Numbered from the stretch's first letter, positions 1 to 10,800 are shown. The stretch is 64,000 nucleotides of DNA from Arenicola marina (GCA_964019135.1 OZ025260.1:22748254-22812253), one strand, 5' to 3'. A program made the numbers and translations. Notes: generated by a model from the letters alone, not told the origin.

Positions 1-50
1 GTGTCGCGCACGCGCACTCGAAACTACGAGGTGGCTTATATAGGGCTGTA

Positions 51-850
51 CAGTCACTTCGGGATCTTATCGAGACCCCACGAGACAGGGATATCTATGC
101 TCTGCGTCAATGTCTATCATCAACGGCCTGTACGTGTTGCCTACCTTCCGGTTGTTTGCCTTCACTCGCCTCACACACAAGATCGGCTAAAGCTGACCCT
201 GGAAGCACCACTAACCACTGAAGTTCTGTGCATATCCGAATTATAACCATCCGAGTACATGTATGTAATGTATGAGCGGTTAGGCAGTTGATAAACCAGA
301 ATGCGGTTGTCTCATGAGTGACTGTCAGCGTCAGGCGATATGATGTGCTGCGCGAGGTTTTTCCATATCGTATGACGTAATAATCATCATGACGCGCGTG
401 TCTGCGCGCGGGTATCTATGGTTACGTAACAACGCTCCTTATATGGACTGAGCGGGTGAGGACAATGGTGCTCTTTTTGTCGTAGAACTGTAAACATCGA
501 TAATTTGGCTCAAAATACAACGCTTCCAACGGTCTCATCGAACGGACCACATGCATTATGGAGAGATAAATGTCTTGTCTTTAACTATATTATGGTTTTA
601 TAGTTAACAATGCCTGGACCAAAGCCAAAAAAAAATAGTTTCACACCCACTCGATTCTTTAGGCACAAACCGCGCAGCTGGTCGGTTCCCAACACTAAAA
701 CGTTGACCACAATGAGTGCGCGTCACGCAGTTGCAGCAAGGCACCAGCGTGATGCGCACTCGTTTTAATAGCACGTGTTTTCTTGTTGGTCCCCAAAAGA
801 CCTAAACCGGAAACAGAACCCGCGAGAACTGTACAGCCCTATACAACCCC
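51..850. repeat. Diverged duplicate of the segment upstream of the intact ZNFX1-ART gene
   Basis: This stretch is homologous to 58,309-59,290. Shared landmarks in the same order include 'catcaacggcctgtacgt' (119 here), 'cgcgcgggtatctatgg', and 'acctgtacagccct'-like sequence near the end. Identity is patchy with small indels, so this is an old duplication. The second copy carries an extra 137-bp hairpin element that is absent here. The partner copy lies about 0.7 kb upstream of the intact gene's start codon. Confidence 0.85.
610..768 (+). CDS. Small candidate coding exon preserved between two duplicates
   Basis: An ATG-initiated frame of 52 codons ends in TAA. The duplicate at 59,054-59,212 aligns over the same 159 nt with no indel and the same stop, although neighbouring duplicated sequence does have indels. 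Seven of about 19 differences fall at third codon positions, and the last 20 residues (around 'TTMSARHA' to 'RDAHSF') are nearly unchanged. The copy at 59,054 has TTG instead of ATG, and both are preceded by a T-rich stretch ending in AG, so this could be a 3' exon rather than a whole gene. I do not recognise the protein; it is basic and Ser/Thr/His-rich. Non-coding conservation is a real alternative. Confidence 0.25.
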   Translation: MPGPKPKKNSFTPTRFFRHKPRSWSVPNTKTLTTMSARHAVAARHQRDAHSF

Positions 851-3130
851 CTTTCAGTTGTCAAAACAACTCACGCTTCTTTATGTTCATACGAATACTT
901 TTCTGAGTAGCCACTTATTATGAATAAAGTCAACGTGTATCATTACTCTCCTTGGAAGAACACTGCATGTCTTCAATTGATCTTTTTCGTCATCGGTAAC
1001 CATGTGGTGGCAGTAAAATTCACTGCTGGCTGGTACGAGGTGCCATCGCAATCTGATGGAAACATACGAAGCGTGTGGTATAGCCCCCCCCCCCACCCCG
1101 CTCCCCTTCCTATCTCTCCGCGTCTACTCACTGACGTGTCTGAACACGTGACTCCCTTATTACACCTGCCCTGTTCAAATTGGCAACAATGCAGTTTTAA
1201 ATCGTAATGGAGTTGGTTGGTTGGTTGTTTGGTTCTTTATGTTGAAGATGGCAAGTACTCATCAATCGTCTATGTCATTGCTATACACGTTTTTGAGGAG
1301 TGCCGGTCCGGGGGTTTTTACCTATCGTCGCCGAATCTGTAGTGCATTGGAGTCAACAAGGCCACAACCACCACCACCCCCAAACCCACCCCGTTGATGT
1401 TACGTAGTTAAGTAAAAACTGTTGCAATTGTGGTGCATGACCGCAACAACTTATGTAGGCCTAGTTCATTAAAAGAGAAGTTGCATTTGTTTGTGACATC
1501 TGGAACCACATCGCATTCATATAACTCATACACCGTTAAAGGAATTATTCTGTAACTTTTAAAAGCAGGCAAAGTAACTTCAATAACTCACAAATTTCCT
1601 ATGTCACCACATCACAATTCGTTCGTATGTTTCAAGAACACTTAAACCATTTGTAAAAGTGTTGGATTATAAAAATGAAATTAAAGTGAATGCATCAACT
1701 TGAAAAATGACATTGGTTATGTATGGAACGTATGATAAATGAGTTCAGTGTATTTCTACATTTTTTAGACAAGTGTTACAGTAAGTTACTACTGTGAGAG
1801 AGAAATGTCCTGCATGTATCATATAAATTATTAAGTTTTGAAACATCCACGTATCTTATTACCATACGTATATATTTAATTTGAAACGTGTGTGTAAACC
1901 GTTATACACTTACAACTATGTAACTAGTTTTGTAGAACGTCATGTTTCATACAGTTAGAAAGTTATTAAATCAACATGTTTTACGTGTGCGTGTATCGAA
2001 TGAATTGAAAATCGTATGAATTGAATTAAAGATGTCAGGCTCCCGATAGGCTTCAGTTCACCGCACACACGAACTGGTTTTGAAGATCACTGAGAGGTAC
2101 AGGTGGCTACAGGAGGGGAGGGTAGGTCGTGAAGTGGGTGGAGGGGTAAATTGACTGAGTTGGATTGGTAAGGAGGGTGGGTGGGATGTAGGTAAATTGA
2201 GTGAGGTTGGTTAGTGGTGGTAGGAGGTGGTGAAGGGGAGTTATGGATATGATGTGGCGGTGGGGTGGATAGATTCAGGTAAACAGACCTAATTCTGTAG
2301 AGTCGCGATGTCAAGGTCCCCGTACTTCATACGGACTACGGGTTATGGGACATAAGTGGAATGTGGTTGAATATGGGTGGCGGGGACTGAGGCGGCAAGT
2401 TTGACAGTTGAATGATTCAAACAATCGTGTATTGGGGTCGCGCTTTAAAAAAAAACACTTATTAACCGCGTATTTCTTACACTTGCTAATTTGAAATCAT
2501 TTATTAACTTTAGTTTTCCTTGTATATTCGAACAGGAAGGCCTCCTTTGTTAAAATGGTATCAGTATCATGACCTTCCTGTTACCAAAGTTTATACTGTC
2601 CCAAGTAAGCACGGTACGTATGATTTAAGTAGCGATGAAATAGGTTCAGTTAAATGAATAGATTATGTTGATGTTTATAGTGAACGATGGAATGAAGTAT
2701 TAACTTTCATGTATTGCAAGTGAACATTATTCCATATGTACAGCCCCGTTAACCAAGCGATGTAAACTATCGTTAACAAAATATAGTGATGGAATTTATT
2801 ACATGTATTGTAGTAAGTATTAAGATGATTGTGAAACGGATATTACGGGGATAACGGATGATGGATTGCAACGTATTGGTTCACAAATCTGAAGTCATGT
2901 TTAGTGAAATTTATGTAGTATGTGTGTTTGTCGCTTTGTGATAAGTCACAGCCACAAACAGAGTATCATAATATGTAACAAACGTAAAGGAATAGTCAAA
3001 AATCAACGACATACAAACTCGGACGCGCACGTCCGAGTGTGGGTAACAAGGGTTTAAATACGCTCCCCATGTTGGTTGTATATTCAAAGTGCTTTAACCA
3101 CTTTTAGACATATGGCGTTAATGGGAGAAG
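851..3130. other. Stretch without a recognisable gene
   Basis: AT-rich sequence with no ORF of convincing composition. A C-tract lies at about 1,086. A purine-rich patch of GGTGGG/GGAGGG type spans about 2,090-2,260 and accounts for the proline-rich frame on the other strand. Nothing else stands out. Confidence 0.6.
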
Positions 3131-3157
3131 ATAGGGACAGTGGAGTCAATTCATAAG

Positions 3158-3208
3158 GGGGCGGGTACGGGGTGAGGGGGCGGAGACGGGGTGAGGGGGG
3201 AGGGTCAT
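3158..3208 (+). other. G-rich tract, predicted G-quadruplex
   Basis: Seven runs of three or more G, separated by one to seven bases, are visible ('gggggcgggtacgggg' followed by 'gagggggcgg', 'gacggggtgagggggg'). This exceeds the four-run requirement for an intramolecular quadruplex. Function is unknown. Confidence 0.6.
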
Positions 3209-3236
3209 ACAGACATGTGTCTGCGACCACACAGAC

Positions 3237-3325
3237 ATGGACATAGCCGGGCTCGAACCGATAGGCTCTCAGGTAGCCAAAGCCCTCCAGGCGAGCGCTC
3301 TGACCTACTTACCCGGCCGGGCTGA
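3237..3325 (-). repeat. tRNA-derived element (SINE head or tRNA pseudogene)
   Basis: On the minus strand the sequence contains a good box B (GGTTCGAGCCC, revcomp at about 3,248-3,258) and an A-box-like stretch (GTCAGAGCGCTCGCC, about 3,290-3,304). The spacing resembles a tRNA. A clean cloverleaf with a standard anticodon arm does not form, so I call it tRNA-derived rather than a functional tRNA. I see no second copy in the window to define a SINE tail. Confidence 0.45.
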
Positions 3326-3339
3326 CGTGCTCCCCATGA

Positions 3340-4480
3340 GACAACCAATCATCTCGTTCAAAAAACTTGCATGCGTCCACGAGCAGTGGACCGTTGTGTT
3401 TAAGTGCAAACGGGTGAGAACCGCTAATTTATGCGTGGGGAACTCAAGTGACTAGGTTAGGGGTGGAGGAATTCCGATAGGCTTTTCGGGGGGGGGTGAA
3501 TGTGGAGAGGAACACAGTACATTATAGAGTACAAGTGAGTGGCGAGGAGGGAGTGAGAGGATGTGCGAGGAGGGCAATCAATTGATAGTCGGTGGGGTTG
3601 GATACGTGGGTGGGGTGGCCGGAGATTTAATGTATGAAGGGATGAGGGGAAACGATTTGAAATTGAGCGAGTAGAGGGATTGATGGGGGTGGTGGGGAAA
3701 TTACTCTAGTTCGATGTTACATCGTTAGTTCTGAAATTTAATGAGTTAGGATAGTAAATCATGTGTGTATAGTATGTTTGAAGACATGATAACGTAAGCG
3801 GTGCATACATATTGCTTTCATACATAAAGAACATTAATGTCTCAACATCAAAGTTCCCTATTTGGAAAGAAACATATTGTGGTGAGAATACCCACTCACA
3901 ATGTCTATTCATAAAACTCTCACATGAAGATTGGTTGTTTGACTTTAACTTCATTAAGGGTAGATGTAAGAGCAAGATAGGCGGAGGTTTGTGAAGTATT
4001 TATATAAGAGCATGCGAGCGGTAGCCATGCGATAGATTTATAGTTTAAACAATTTAAGGAGATGCATTGATTCCATAGGGTTGTTTATCTGAGTCGAGAA
4101 CTTTCAACTGCCTTGGTATCAACAGCTATTTACGCGAGAGTTGTATTGTAATCAAAATTATAAGGGTTGAATTATCCTTAATGATATCGCCGATTACTCG
4201 CGTGACTTGCATTTTAATCGAAAGTATGGGGTCTATATTCTCCATATATTGTGTCAATGTATCTGATTGTAAGGATAAATTCCAATAACTGTCTGTTGTC
4301 ATTGAAAGCGGTTTTATCCCAGTCACTTAACAACACCCCATTATTCACAAAATCACGTAATCTTAAAAACATTTGAGATAAATGCGTATTAATTAATTGC
4401 AGTATTCTCACAATAACCAGTCCGCGCATGTATCACGCTGGCTTCGCTATTTTTATGTCCAATTACTTCTCTTCTACTTC
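3340..4480. other. Stretch without a recognisable gene
   Basis: Mixed sequence with a G-rich first 300 bases and then AT-rich DNA. The overlapping short ORFs on both strands have no recognisable composition or motif. Confidence 0.5.
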
Positions 4481-4492
4481 ATTGCAGATATT

Positions 4493-4822
4493 ATGGAATC
4501 AACTTATGAAATGTTATTTCATGAACTAATTAACCAACACGCGGACGGCGACATGAATGCAGCAGACATGATAGGACAAAAGATCCAGGTTCCGTTCGTA
4601 CCGTTTCCCCAGCATTCATCAATGGGGATGGTTATGGAAGCGATCGCCAACATCTTGGAAGAAGAGGGGCGAGATGAACTGTTAAAGTATTTTCCCCGAC
4701 ACTGGGTGTTAACGGTGTCGTGTATGTGGGATGAAATATATACCCCTATAGAGCGGATATTCATGATGAAAAAAATACCCCTAACTTGCGACCGCCGGTG
4801 GGGGGGGGGGGGGGGGCTCTGA
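4493..4822 (+). CDS. Possible exon of an unknown helical protein
   Basis: An open frame from ATG 4,493 follows a textbook-looking acceptor: a pyrimidine-rich stretch ending in 'cattgcag' at 4,480-4,487. The first 70 or so residues (MESTYEMLFHELINQ onward, with acidic and hydrophobic helical segments such as 'MEAIANILEEE') look more protein-like than the surroundings. From about 4,735 the frame runs into a dispersed repeat ('tacccctatagagcgga', also at 59,811) and a poly-G tract, so the true exon probably ends before that. I do not recognise the family. It could be chance. Confidence 0.25.
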   Translation: MESTYEMLFHELINQHADGDMNAADMIGQKIQVPFVPFPQHSSMGMVMEAIANILEEEGRDELLKYFPRHWVLTVSCMWDEIYTPIERIFMMKKIPLTCDRRWGGGGGL

Positions 4823-5055
4823 AAATGTGCTTTCACATAGCGGGTTGCCGCGAAAAAATACACCTTCCGAGCGGATTTTGGCAGTAAAACGCCCCGTCCG
4901 AGCGAGACCGCCCCCCCCCCCCCCCGCCCCCCGCAGGGGTCCTTAGGTCTCAAAAGCGGTGATTTACTCACTTGCAGAATAACGGAACGAAAAGCGTTCC
5001 ACGCCGTACGTTTTGGTTGTGCCCCCCCCCCCACCCCAATCACCACAATCTTCCT
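4799..5055. other. Cluster of long G and C homopolymer tracts
   Basis: A run of about 17 G at 4,800, a C-rich block at about 4,910-4,931 and another C run at about 5,022 lie within 260 bases. They produce glycine- and proline-rich artefactual frames. Confidence 0.6.
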
Positions 5056-5270
5056 ACGCCTATGCCAAAGTTACACTCGATTAAGCCGATGGATACGATA
5101 TATATATCAACGACGTCAATAAGTTAAATCAAGCTAATTGAAAACGATCGACATATTTAGAAAAGCAATGCTTCAAACTTTCACGCTCCTCAGCCAAACA
5201 TCCGCCTACATTTAACTTTACGCTCTAGATTAGCTCTAGGTCGCCCCATACACAAAGTTCCCCTATAGAT
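5056..5270. repeat. Terminal segment shared with 47,770-47,980 and 11,970-12,020
   Basis: Shared landmarks are 'cgacgtcaataagttaaatc' and 'aagctaattgaaaacgat', followed by one copy of the 37-bp 'cgctcctcagcc..aacatccgcc' repeat. In all three places this segment lies directly beside the 29-bp satellite, on the side away from the gene (or, at 11,683-13,800, without a gene). Confidence 0.75.
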
Positions 5271-6350
5271 CGTGTCATGCCGAGAGATCAGCTTCAGGTG
5301 ACGGTATATACACAGATCAGTTATATGTCGTCCCATATGAGCCTTCGGCCGGGCCCAATATACAGACCAGTTTCAAGGCACGCTAGGCACAATCATCATT
5401 AGGTTGTGAAATATACAGCGACTTAGATCGCCTTACACACAAAGATCAGTTTCGGGATATACAATGATCAGCTTTAGGTCGCGCAATTACAAAAGGTCAG
5501 CTTGAGGTCGCGGCATATACAAAGAGAGAGATCAGATTTAAGTCGCGGCATAAACACAGATCAGCTTTAGGTTGCGGCCTATACAAAGATCGCCTTTAGG
5601 TCGCGGCAGATGCAAAGAGAGAGATCAGATTTAAGTCGCGGCATAAACACAGATCAGCTTTAGGTTGCGGCATATACAAAGATCGCCTTTAGGTCGCGGC
5701 AGATGCAAAGATCACCTTTAGGTCGCGGCATATACAAAGAGAGAGATCAGATTTAAGTCGCGGCATAAACACAGATCAGCTTTAGGTTGCGGCATATACA
5801 AAGATCGCCTTTAGGTCGCGGCAGATGCAAAGATCACCTTTAGGTCGCGGCATATACAAAGAGAGAGATCAGATTTAAGTCGCGGCATAAACACAGATCA
5901 GCTTTAGGTTGCGGCATATACAAAGATCGCCTTTAGGTCGCGGCAGATGCAAAGATCACCTTTAGGTCGCGGCATATACAAAGAGAGAAATCAGGTTTAA
6001 GTCGCGGCATAAACACAGATCAGCTTTAGGTTACGGCATATACAAAGATCACTTTTAGGTCGCGGCAGATGCAAAGATCACCTTTAGGTCGCGGCATATA
6101 CAAAGATCACCTTTAGGTCGTGGCATATACAAAGATCACCTTTAGGTCGCGGCATATACAAAGATCACCCTTAGGTCGCGGCATATACAAAGATCACATT
6201 TAGGTCGCGGCATTTACAAAGATCACCTTTAGGTCGCGGCATATACGAAGATCAGCTTTATGTCGCGGCATATACGAGGATCACCTTTAGGTCGCGGCAT
6301 ATACAAAGATAAATTGTACGTCGCGGCATGTACAAAGGTAAGATTTAGGT
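5271..6350 (+). repeat. 29-bp satellite array with an internal 122-bp higher-order repeat
   Basis: The monomer is about 29 bp, of the form 'gcggcatatacaaagatcac' followed by 'ctttaggtc', with adjacent copies exactly 29 bases apart (6,122 to 6,151). Between about 5,590 and 6,010 monomers are organised in a 122-bp unit (starts of 'gatcgcctttagg' at 5,681, 5,803 and 5,925), consisting of four monomers plus a short 'gagag' insertion. The array abuts the 3' side of the ZNFX1-ART pseudogene. Confidence 0.92.
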
Positions 6351-6624
6351 CGTCAAGAAACATTGTACATGATTCAATAGGTTATTGTATAACCCTTGTG
6401 GACTGCATATGCGCAATATAGCTGTGTAAGCTACATATGTACAGTGAAGCCACACGGCACGCCATATATGCAGTCTAGCTGTAAGGTGCCTCATATGAAT
6501 GGTTCGGCTATGTGGTACACCCTGTATACAGATAACTGTTGGCCCGGCATATGCACAATTGACATTTAGATTAGCGTGAATCATAGATTAGCCCGAAGCT
6601 TTGGCGCAACCATCGCTAAAAGAC
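6331..6624 (-). repeat. 3' flank shared with the intact gene
   Basis: This segment is closely similar to 50,940-51,235, for example 'ggttattgtataaccctt' and 'tgtggtacaccctgta'. It joins the satellite to the coding remnant in both places, so the duplication that made this pseudogene included the 3' flank and the satellite. Confidence 0.85.
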
Positions 6625-8107
6625 CTAATGATAGTTAATGACATAGAGAGGCAGGATTTGATCCGGATTGAAAATGACCAACATTTCCCTCTCCCCTCAG
6701 CGTCCTTTTTCACGCGGTGAGAGTCGAACCCAGGCTGACAGGTCGCCCCCGACATGCTTCCGGTACAGTCGTAACTCTTCCGGGGCAGGACCTGACAGAG
6801 CAGCAACTGACCTCCGTACCCCATGCTAACATTCGGAAACTCAGAGAAGTATATACTTTTTCCGTAAACAGTCCGCCTTATTTTGTCCATTCTGAAGTTC
6901 TCTCGTACGATGCTTTTCACATCGGCATTTGTGCCATGGAGTGCCAAGACCGGTTGAGACTCATCGGGGGTTATGCGCTTCTTTAGTTCTTCCTCCTTCG
7001 CCGTGAACTTCTGCATCAGTGGAGGATTCAGGTACAGGTCTACAGATTTGATTTTACATGGCGCAGAAACTGTGACGTGACGCGACCTTTCGGGACAATA
7101 TTCTTGTGGTACAAAGCTCCAGAAGTCCCAACTCTCCCCATCGACTTTTGCATCCGGCCATCAGTAGCAAGCTGGCCAGATTTGCAACGTTTGGTCGCGT
7201 AATGCACTATATACCTCGGAATGGCTTGATCGACGTTGTACACCACAAACTCATCGTACAGGACGCCTCCCGTCTGACGTGTACCCCGTTTGGCGTACAG
7301 CGAGTCGTATCCTCTTCGCTTCAAGTTCTCGTAATTCATGTCCATGTTAGCTCTGTCCACGGTGAGGACCTTGCCGAGCAGAACTTCACACAACAGAAGC
7401 ATGTTGGAACCCTTTGTGTACATGGCTTGGGCACTCTTTGACGCATCACTGGCGAAATAAATGCCGAGTCCGAACATGTGGTATCCAGACTTGGGCATTC
7501 GGAACCCATTGCTGACGATGGACTCCACGGCAGCGGCGGTGGTCCCGTGAAACTTGAGCTCACTGTATCGGGGATCATGCGCCAAGCTTTTCCGTTCTAA
7601 CCACTTCTTCTCCAGACCAATGTTCGTCACTTCCTCTATCTTGGTCACCACCGGAAACCAATTGTGTCCTGCCTGAACATATTTTTTCACCCTATCCGAC
7701 ACATCGTAGTACTTAGCGGCGGTATCTCCTTCAGGCCTCAGCTCGGTCTTAACTACGCCAGAAGTGCCGCGTTTCCTCAGTTTCTCCAGCTCGGCCGCAG
7801 CGACTTTTCTGGCCCCTTCGCGTAGTTTTTGCTCTTCTTTCCTCTTCTTTTCCTCTTCTACCCGTCGAATCTTCTGGCATTCCTCACAGTCTTTTGGCAC
7901 GCACTGTTGCCCGCACTGTTTGGAACACATGTGGCTGCAGGGCAGTCGTCGCATGCATGGTTCCTTGCACGCTATAGATGCCTCCCCTTTGTAGCAGGGC
8001 TTCTCAACAGTGTGACCGCAGCACTTCAGCTTCAACGAGACCATCTTGCTGCAAACCTTTTTGGCTTCGTCTTCTACGCACAGCTCTTCATCACTGTGAC
8101 CGCACGT
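6625..8107 (-). pseudogene. Truncated, frameshifted ZNFX1-ART copy (C-terminal zinc region plus both ART domains)
   Basis: Minus-strand sequence aligns with residues from about 1,630 to the end of the intact protein at 51,238-57,588. It carries the last NFX1-type Cys/His units, a charged helix, an ART domain with 'FHGT', 'GLGIYFAS' and 'LYDEFVVYN', then the second ART domain with 'LHGTNAD' and 'IYFSEFP'. Homology stops abruptly near 8,107, where the helicase and most zinc units are missing. Two deletions of about 28 and 44 bases near 7,060-7,090 join the ART domains out of frame. A one-base G deletion near 6,690 spoils the conserved 'MLVIF..DQI' ending. The matching stop would be at 6,625-6,627. 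It is therefore a pseudogene, unless a short product from 7,040-8,263 is made; that frame extends 5' into unrelated sequence. Confidence 0.88.
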
Positions 8108-8930
8108 TGTGCCAAGCACCCCGCACGGTGGCGCTACGCAAACTTTTAATAACACTGCCTTAACGCCTGCGTGCACCCATCTCAGACTCTGCATGCGTCT
8201 GGGTGGGGAAGAGGCAAGCAGCCGTCTGGGTGTGACGGATGATTTGCACGTCTCATGTTGCATGAAAATCGCGAGTCCGTGAAAAGCCCGGAACTTTCAC
8301 GTGAAAAGTGCGAGACCACCCAAATTTACTGCGTTAAAAACGCGAGTCCGTGGAGAACCCGAGTTCTTCACGTGAAAAAAGCGAGTTCTGAGTGCCGTCT
8401 CGCTGTTTTCACGGACTTCATTTTTTCACGCGAGGGTCGCGTGCAAACGTAGAGACAGAGAGCGTGTGAAAGTCGCGGTATTTGCACGAAACTCCTCGTG
8501 AAAATACCGGGATTACAACGCTACCGCTTGTGAAAGTCCCGAGTTCTTAACGTGAAAAACCCGAGTTTCTCAAGTGAAAATCAGAAGCTTCATCTGTTAT
8601 CGCCCACAATGCCTCAAAAGTCCATATTATCGCCTGTGAATAAAGAAATCGGAAGCGACATATTCGTTACACGCCAGTGACACCTATAGTACAAATTTGG
8701 CTCGGAGAACAGAGAATCTGAAAGAGATCATTGCGGCTTGACATAGAGACATGGGGATGGGGGGGGGGGACAGATTGTCATAGACTGAATATGGCGATGA
8801 TCCTGTCGCTCACGCATAGGCCGATAGGGATAGCTCTCTCTCATGCTAAGCAATGGGGGAAATCTTCATCCTATGATTACCCCCCCCCCCTCCCACCACC
8901 CCCTAGGTCCCTTAATCCACATGGATCGGG
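8108..8930. repeat. Degenerate TTCACGTGAA / GCGAGTCCGTG repeats
   Basis: From about 8,255 to 8,600 the motifs 'gcgagtccgtg', 'ttcacgtgaaaa' and 'cccgagttctt' recur in irregular order, giving several short palindromes centred on CACGTG. The same words appear in the 133-bp repeats that follow. No credible gene is seen from 8,600 to 8,930; a G run and a C run lie near 8,760 and 8,880. Confidence 0.6.
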
Positions 8931-9690
8931 AGTGCAGTGGTCTCGCTTATTTCACGGCTTGCTCGCCGTGAAAAGGCCGGGACACCCTACCCAAGGAATG
9001 GAATGTTGGTGTTTTAGGCCACTTTTGTGCACATACAGGCTAAATTGGGCCAAGGAACCTCCCGAGACGATGAAGGATGAAGGAATGAAACATGCCCCCA
9101 CCCTACCCAATGACTGTGCTTTATTTCTCCACGCACGACCCCCTACACAGTGTAGTGGTCTCGCCCGGGATTTTCACGCTCACTCGTCGTGGAGAAGGCG
9201 AGTTCAAGTCCCTATCTACAGTGCAGGGGGGTGCTGTGCGAAGCCCGGGACACCCTACCCAATGAATGTGCTCTGTTTCTCCACGCACGCCCCCCGTTGT
9301 AAAGGCGAGTCCGCACTCTCTCTATACCACATAGAGCAGCGGTCTCGCTTATTTCACCGCTTGCCTGCGGCCGAGAAACCCCCGGGACACCCTACCCAAC
9401 GAATCCCCGTTCGCCCCCCGTTGTAAATGCGAGTCCGTTCTCTCTCTATACCCCATAGTGCAGCGGTCTCGCTTATTTCACGGCTTGCTTGCTGTGAAAA
9501 GGCCGGGACACCCAACACAATGACTGTGCTGTATTTCTCCACGCTCGCCCCCCGTTGTAAAGGCGAGTCCGTGCTCTCTCTATACCACATAGAGCAGCGG
9601 TCTCGCTTATTTCACGGCTTGCTTGCTGTGAAAAGGCCGGGACACCCTACCCAATGTCTGTGCTCTATTTCTCCACGCTCCGGAGCATAC
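8931..9690 (+). repeat. Tandem repeat of about 133 bp with a hairpin core
   Basis: The core 'tctcgcttatttcacggctt' followed by a 'ctgtgaaaaggccgggacac'-like segment starts near 8,940, 9,338, 9,466 and 9,599, with a degenerate copy near 9,150. The last two are 133 bases apart. TTTCAC and GTGAAA flank the central 'ggcttgcttgct' and can form a hairpin. The long frames across this region are repeat artefacts. Confidence 0.75.
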
Positions 9691-10486
9691 CTGTCGAATG
9701 CCGTCAATATTTGTCGACTGAAAAAAAAAATCAGACACCCCGATCCTGTACTGAAACCGTCAACACTCAGCGGCGCCCACCCTCACTCGTGGATTCACAT
9801 GTTCCCAAAATTATTGATATTCTACATGACAATCTTAATTAAGCAACCTTGCACGTTTATCTTCTAACCGCATGTGTGTTTGCCGACGTTCTAATCAATT
9901 AACCGACCAGAGTGACTAAAACACACCTAACAAATAACCCTCTAACGCAAATAACGAGCAACATGAATATCACGCCACTTCGGTGCAGGCTTGCTTTTAT
10001 TAGCTCTTCTCACCGGATGAACGTTAAGTATCGCCTAACTTTTATTAGTCGGGTGTACCTGGCGTGGTCGACGATGGTTCACCGCGGCGATTTATGCAAA
10101 ACTCAGCGCTTCTTTGCTCTCCATGCCACGTTTATTTCTCAAGAAACAACGGTGTTCACGGCTGTCGACGCGGAGTTATGAATTAGGACAGGTATTGTAT
10201 GGCGGGCAAAACACCAAAAGGTAAAACATCGTCATCATATTCACACTCGCATATTTCACCAGCGGGTAAACAATAGAAGTTTAAGTTACATGACGCCAAC
10301 ACAGGGACAAAGAAACTACATTTTTCAAGAGTAATTTATTTTGGGCACATTGGAGCTACTGCACACGCACCGTTCTACCACGTCGCTAAACAACCTTCTC
10401 TTTTTATAGCTGGAAAAATCAACGACGCACGACTCAGGCCCCAAAGAAACTTCTCGAAATTCCTCGGTCAAAGGACACGCCACATA
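9691..10486. other. Stretch without a recognisable gene
   Basis: Mixed sequence with only short frames lacking recognisable motifs. I see no RNA gene or transposon end here. Confidence 0.5.
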
Positions 10487-10558
10487 ATTATCTGGCGGCC
10501 GCGACTTATTTATCCGGTGGCTGCCACTTAAATTTATCTGTGGCGGCCGCCAGATAAT
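10487..10558. repeat. Inverted repeat with GGCGGCCGCC arms
   Basis: 'attatctggcggccgc' at 10,487-10,502 is perfectly inverted at 10,543-10,558, with a 40-base spacer that contains a related 'ggtggctgccac'. A further 'gtggcggccgccac' palindrome lies at about 10,830-10,843. These could be ends of a fold-back element enclosing the CCTGGGCTAG repeats; no target duplication was identified. Confidence 0.6.
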
Positions 10559-10584
10559 CTATTAATAAAGTCATGTAATTCCTA

Positions 10585-10800
10585 AGCTAGCGACCTGGGT
10601 TAGGGACCTGGGCTAGTGCCCTGGGCTAGCTACCTCGGCAATCAGCCTGGGCTAGGCCTGGGCTAGGCCTGGGCTAGGCCTGGATTACCGGCCTGGGCTA
10701 GACCTGGGTTAGGGACCTGGCCTAGCAGCCTGGGTTAGGGAACTGAGCTAGCAGCCTGGGCTAGCCAAGGCCGCTAGCTCAGGCTTCTAGCTCAGACCTA
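10585..10800 (+). repeat. Short tandem CCTGGGCTAG-type repeats
   Basis: Roughly twenty imperfect copies of a 10-20 bp word (cctgggctag, cctgggttaggga, cagcctgggctag) occur in tandem. They are bounded on both sides by GGCGGCCGCC palindromes. Confidence 0.7.

Noticed and set aside
3237..3325. Functional tRNA gene
   Set aside because: Box B is good, but the acceptor and anticodon arms do not pair as required.
8931..9867. Long plus-strand frames
   Set aside because: They are built entirely from 133-bp repeats with no conserved protein motif.
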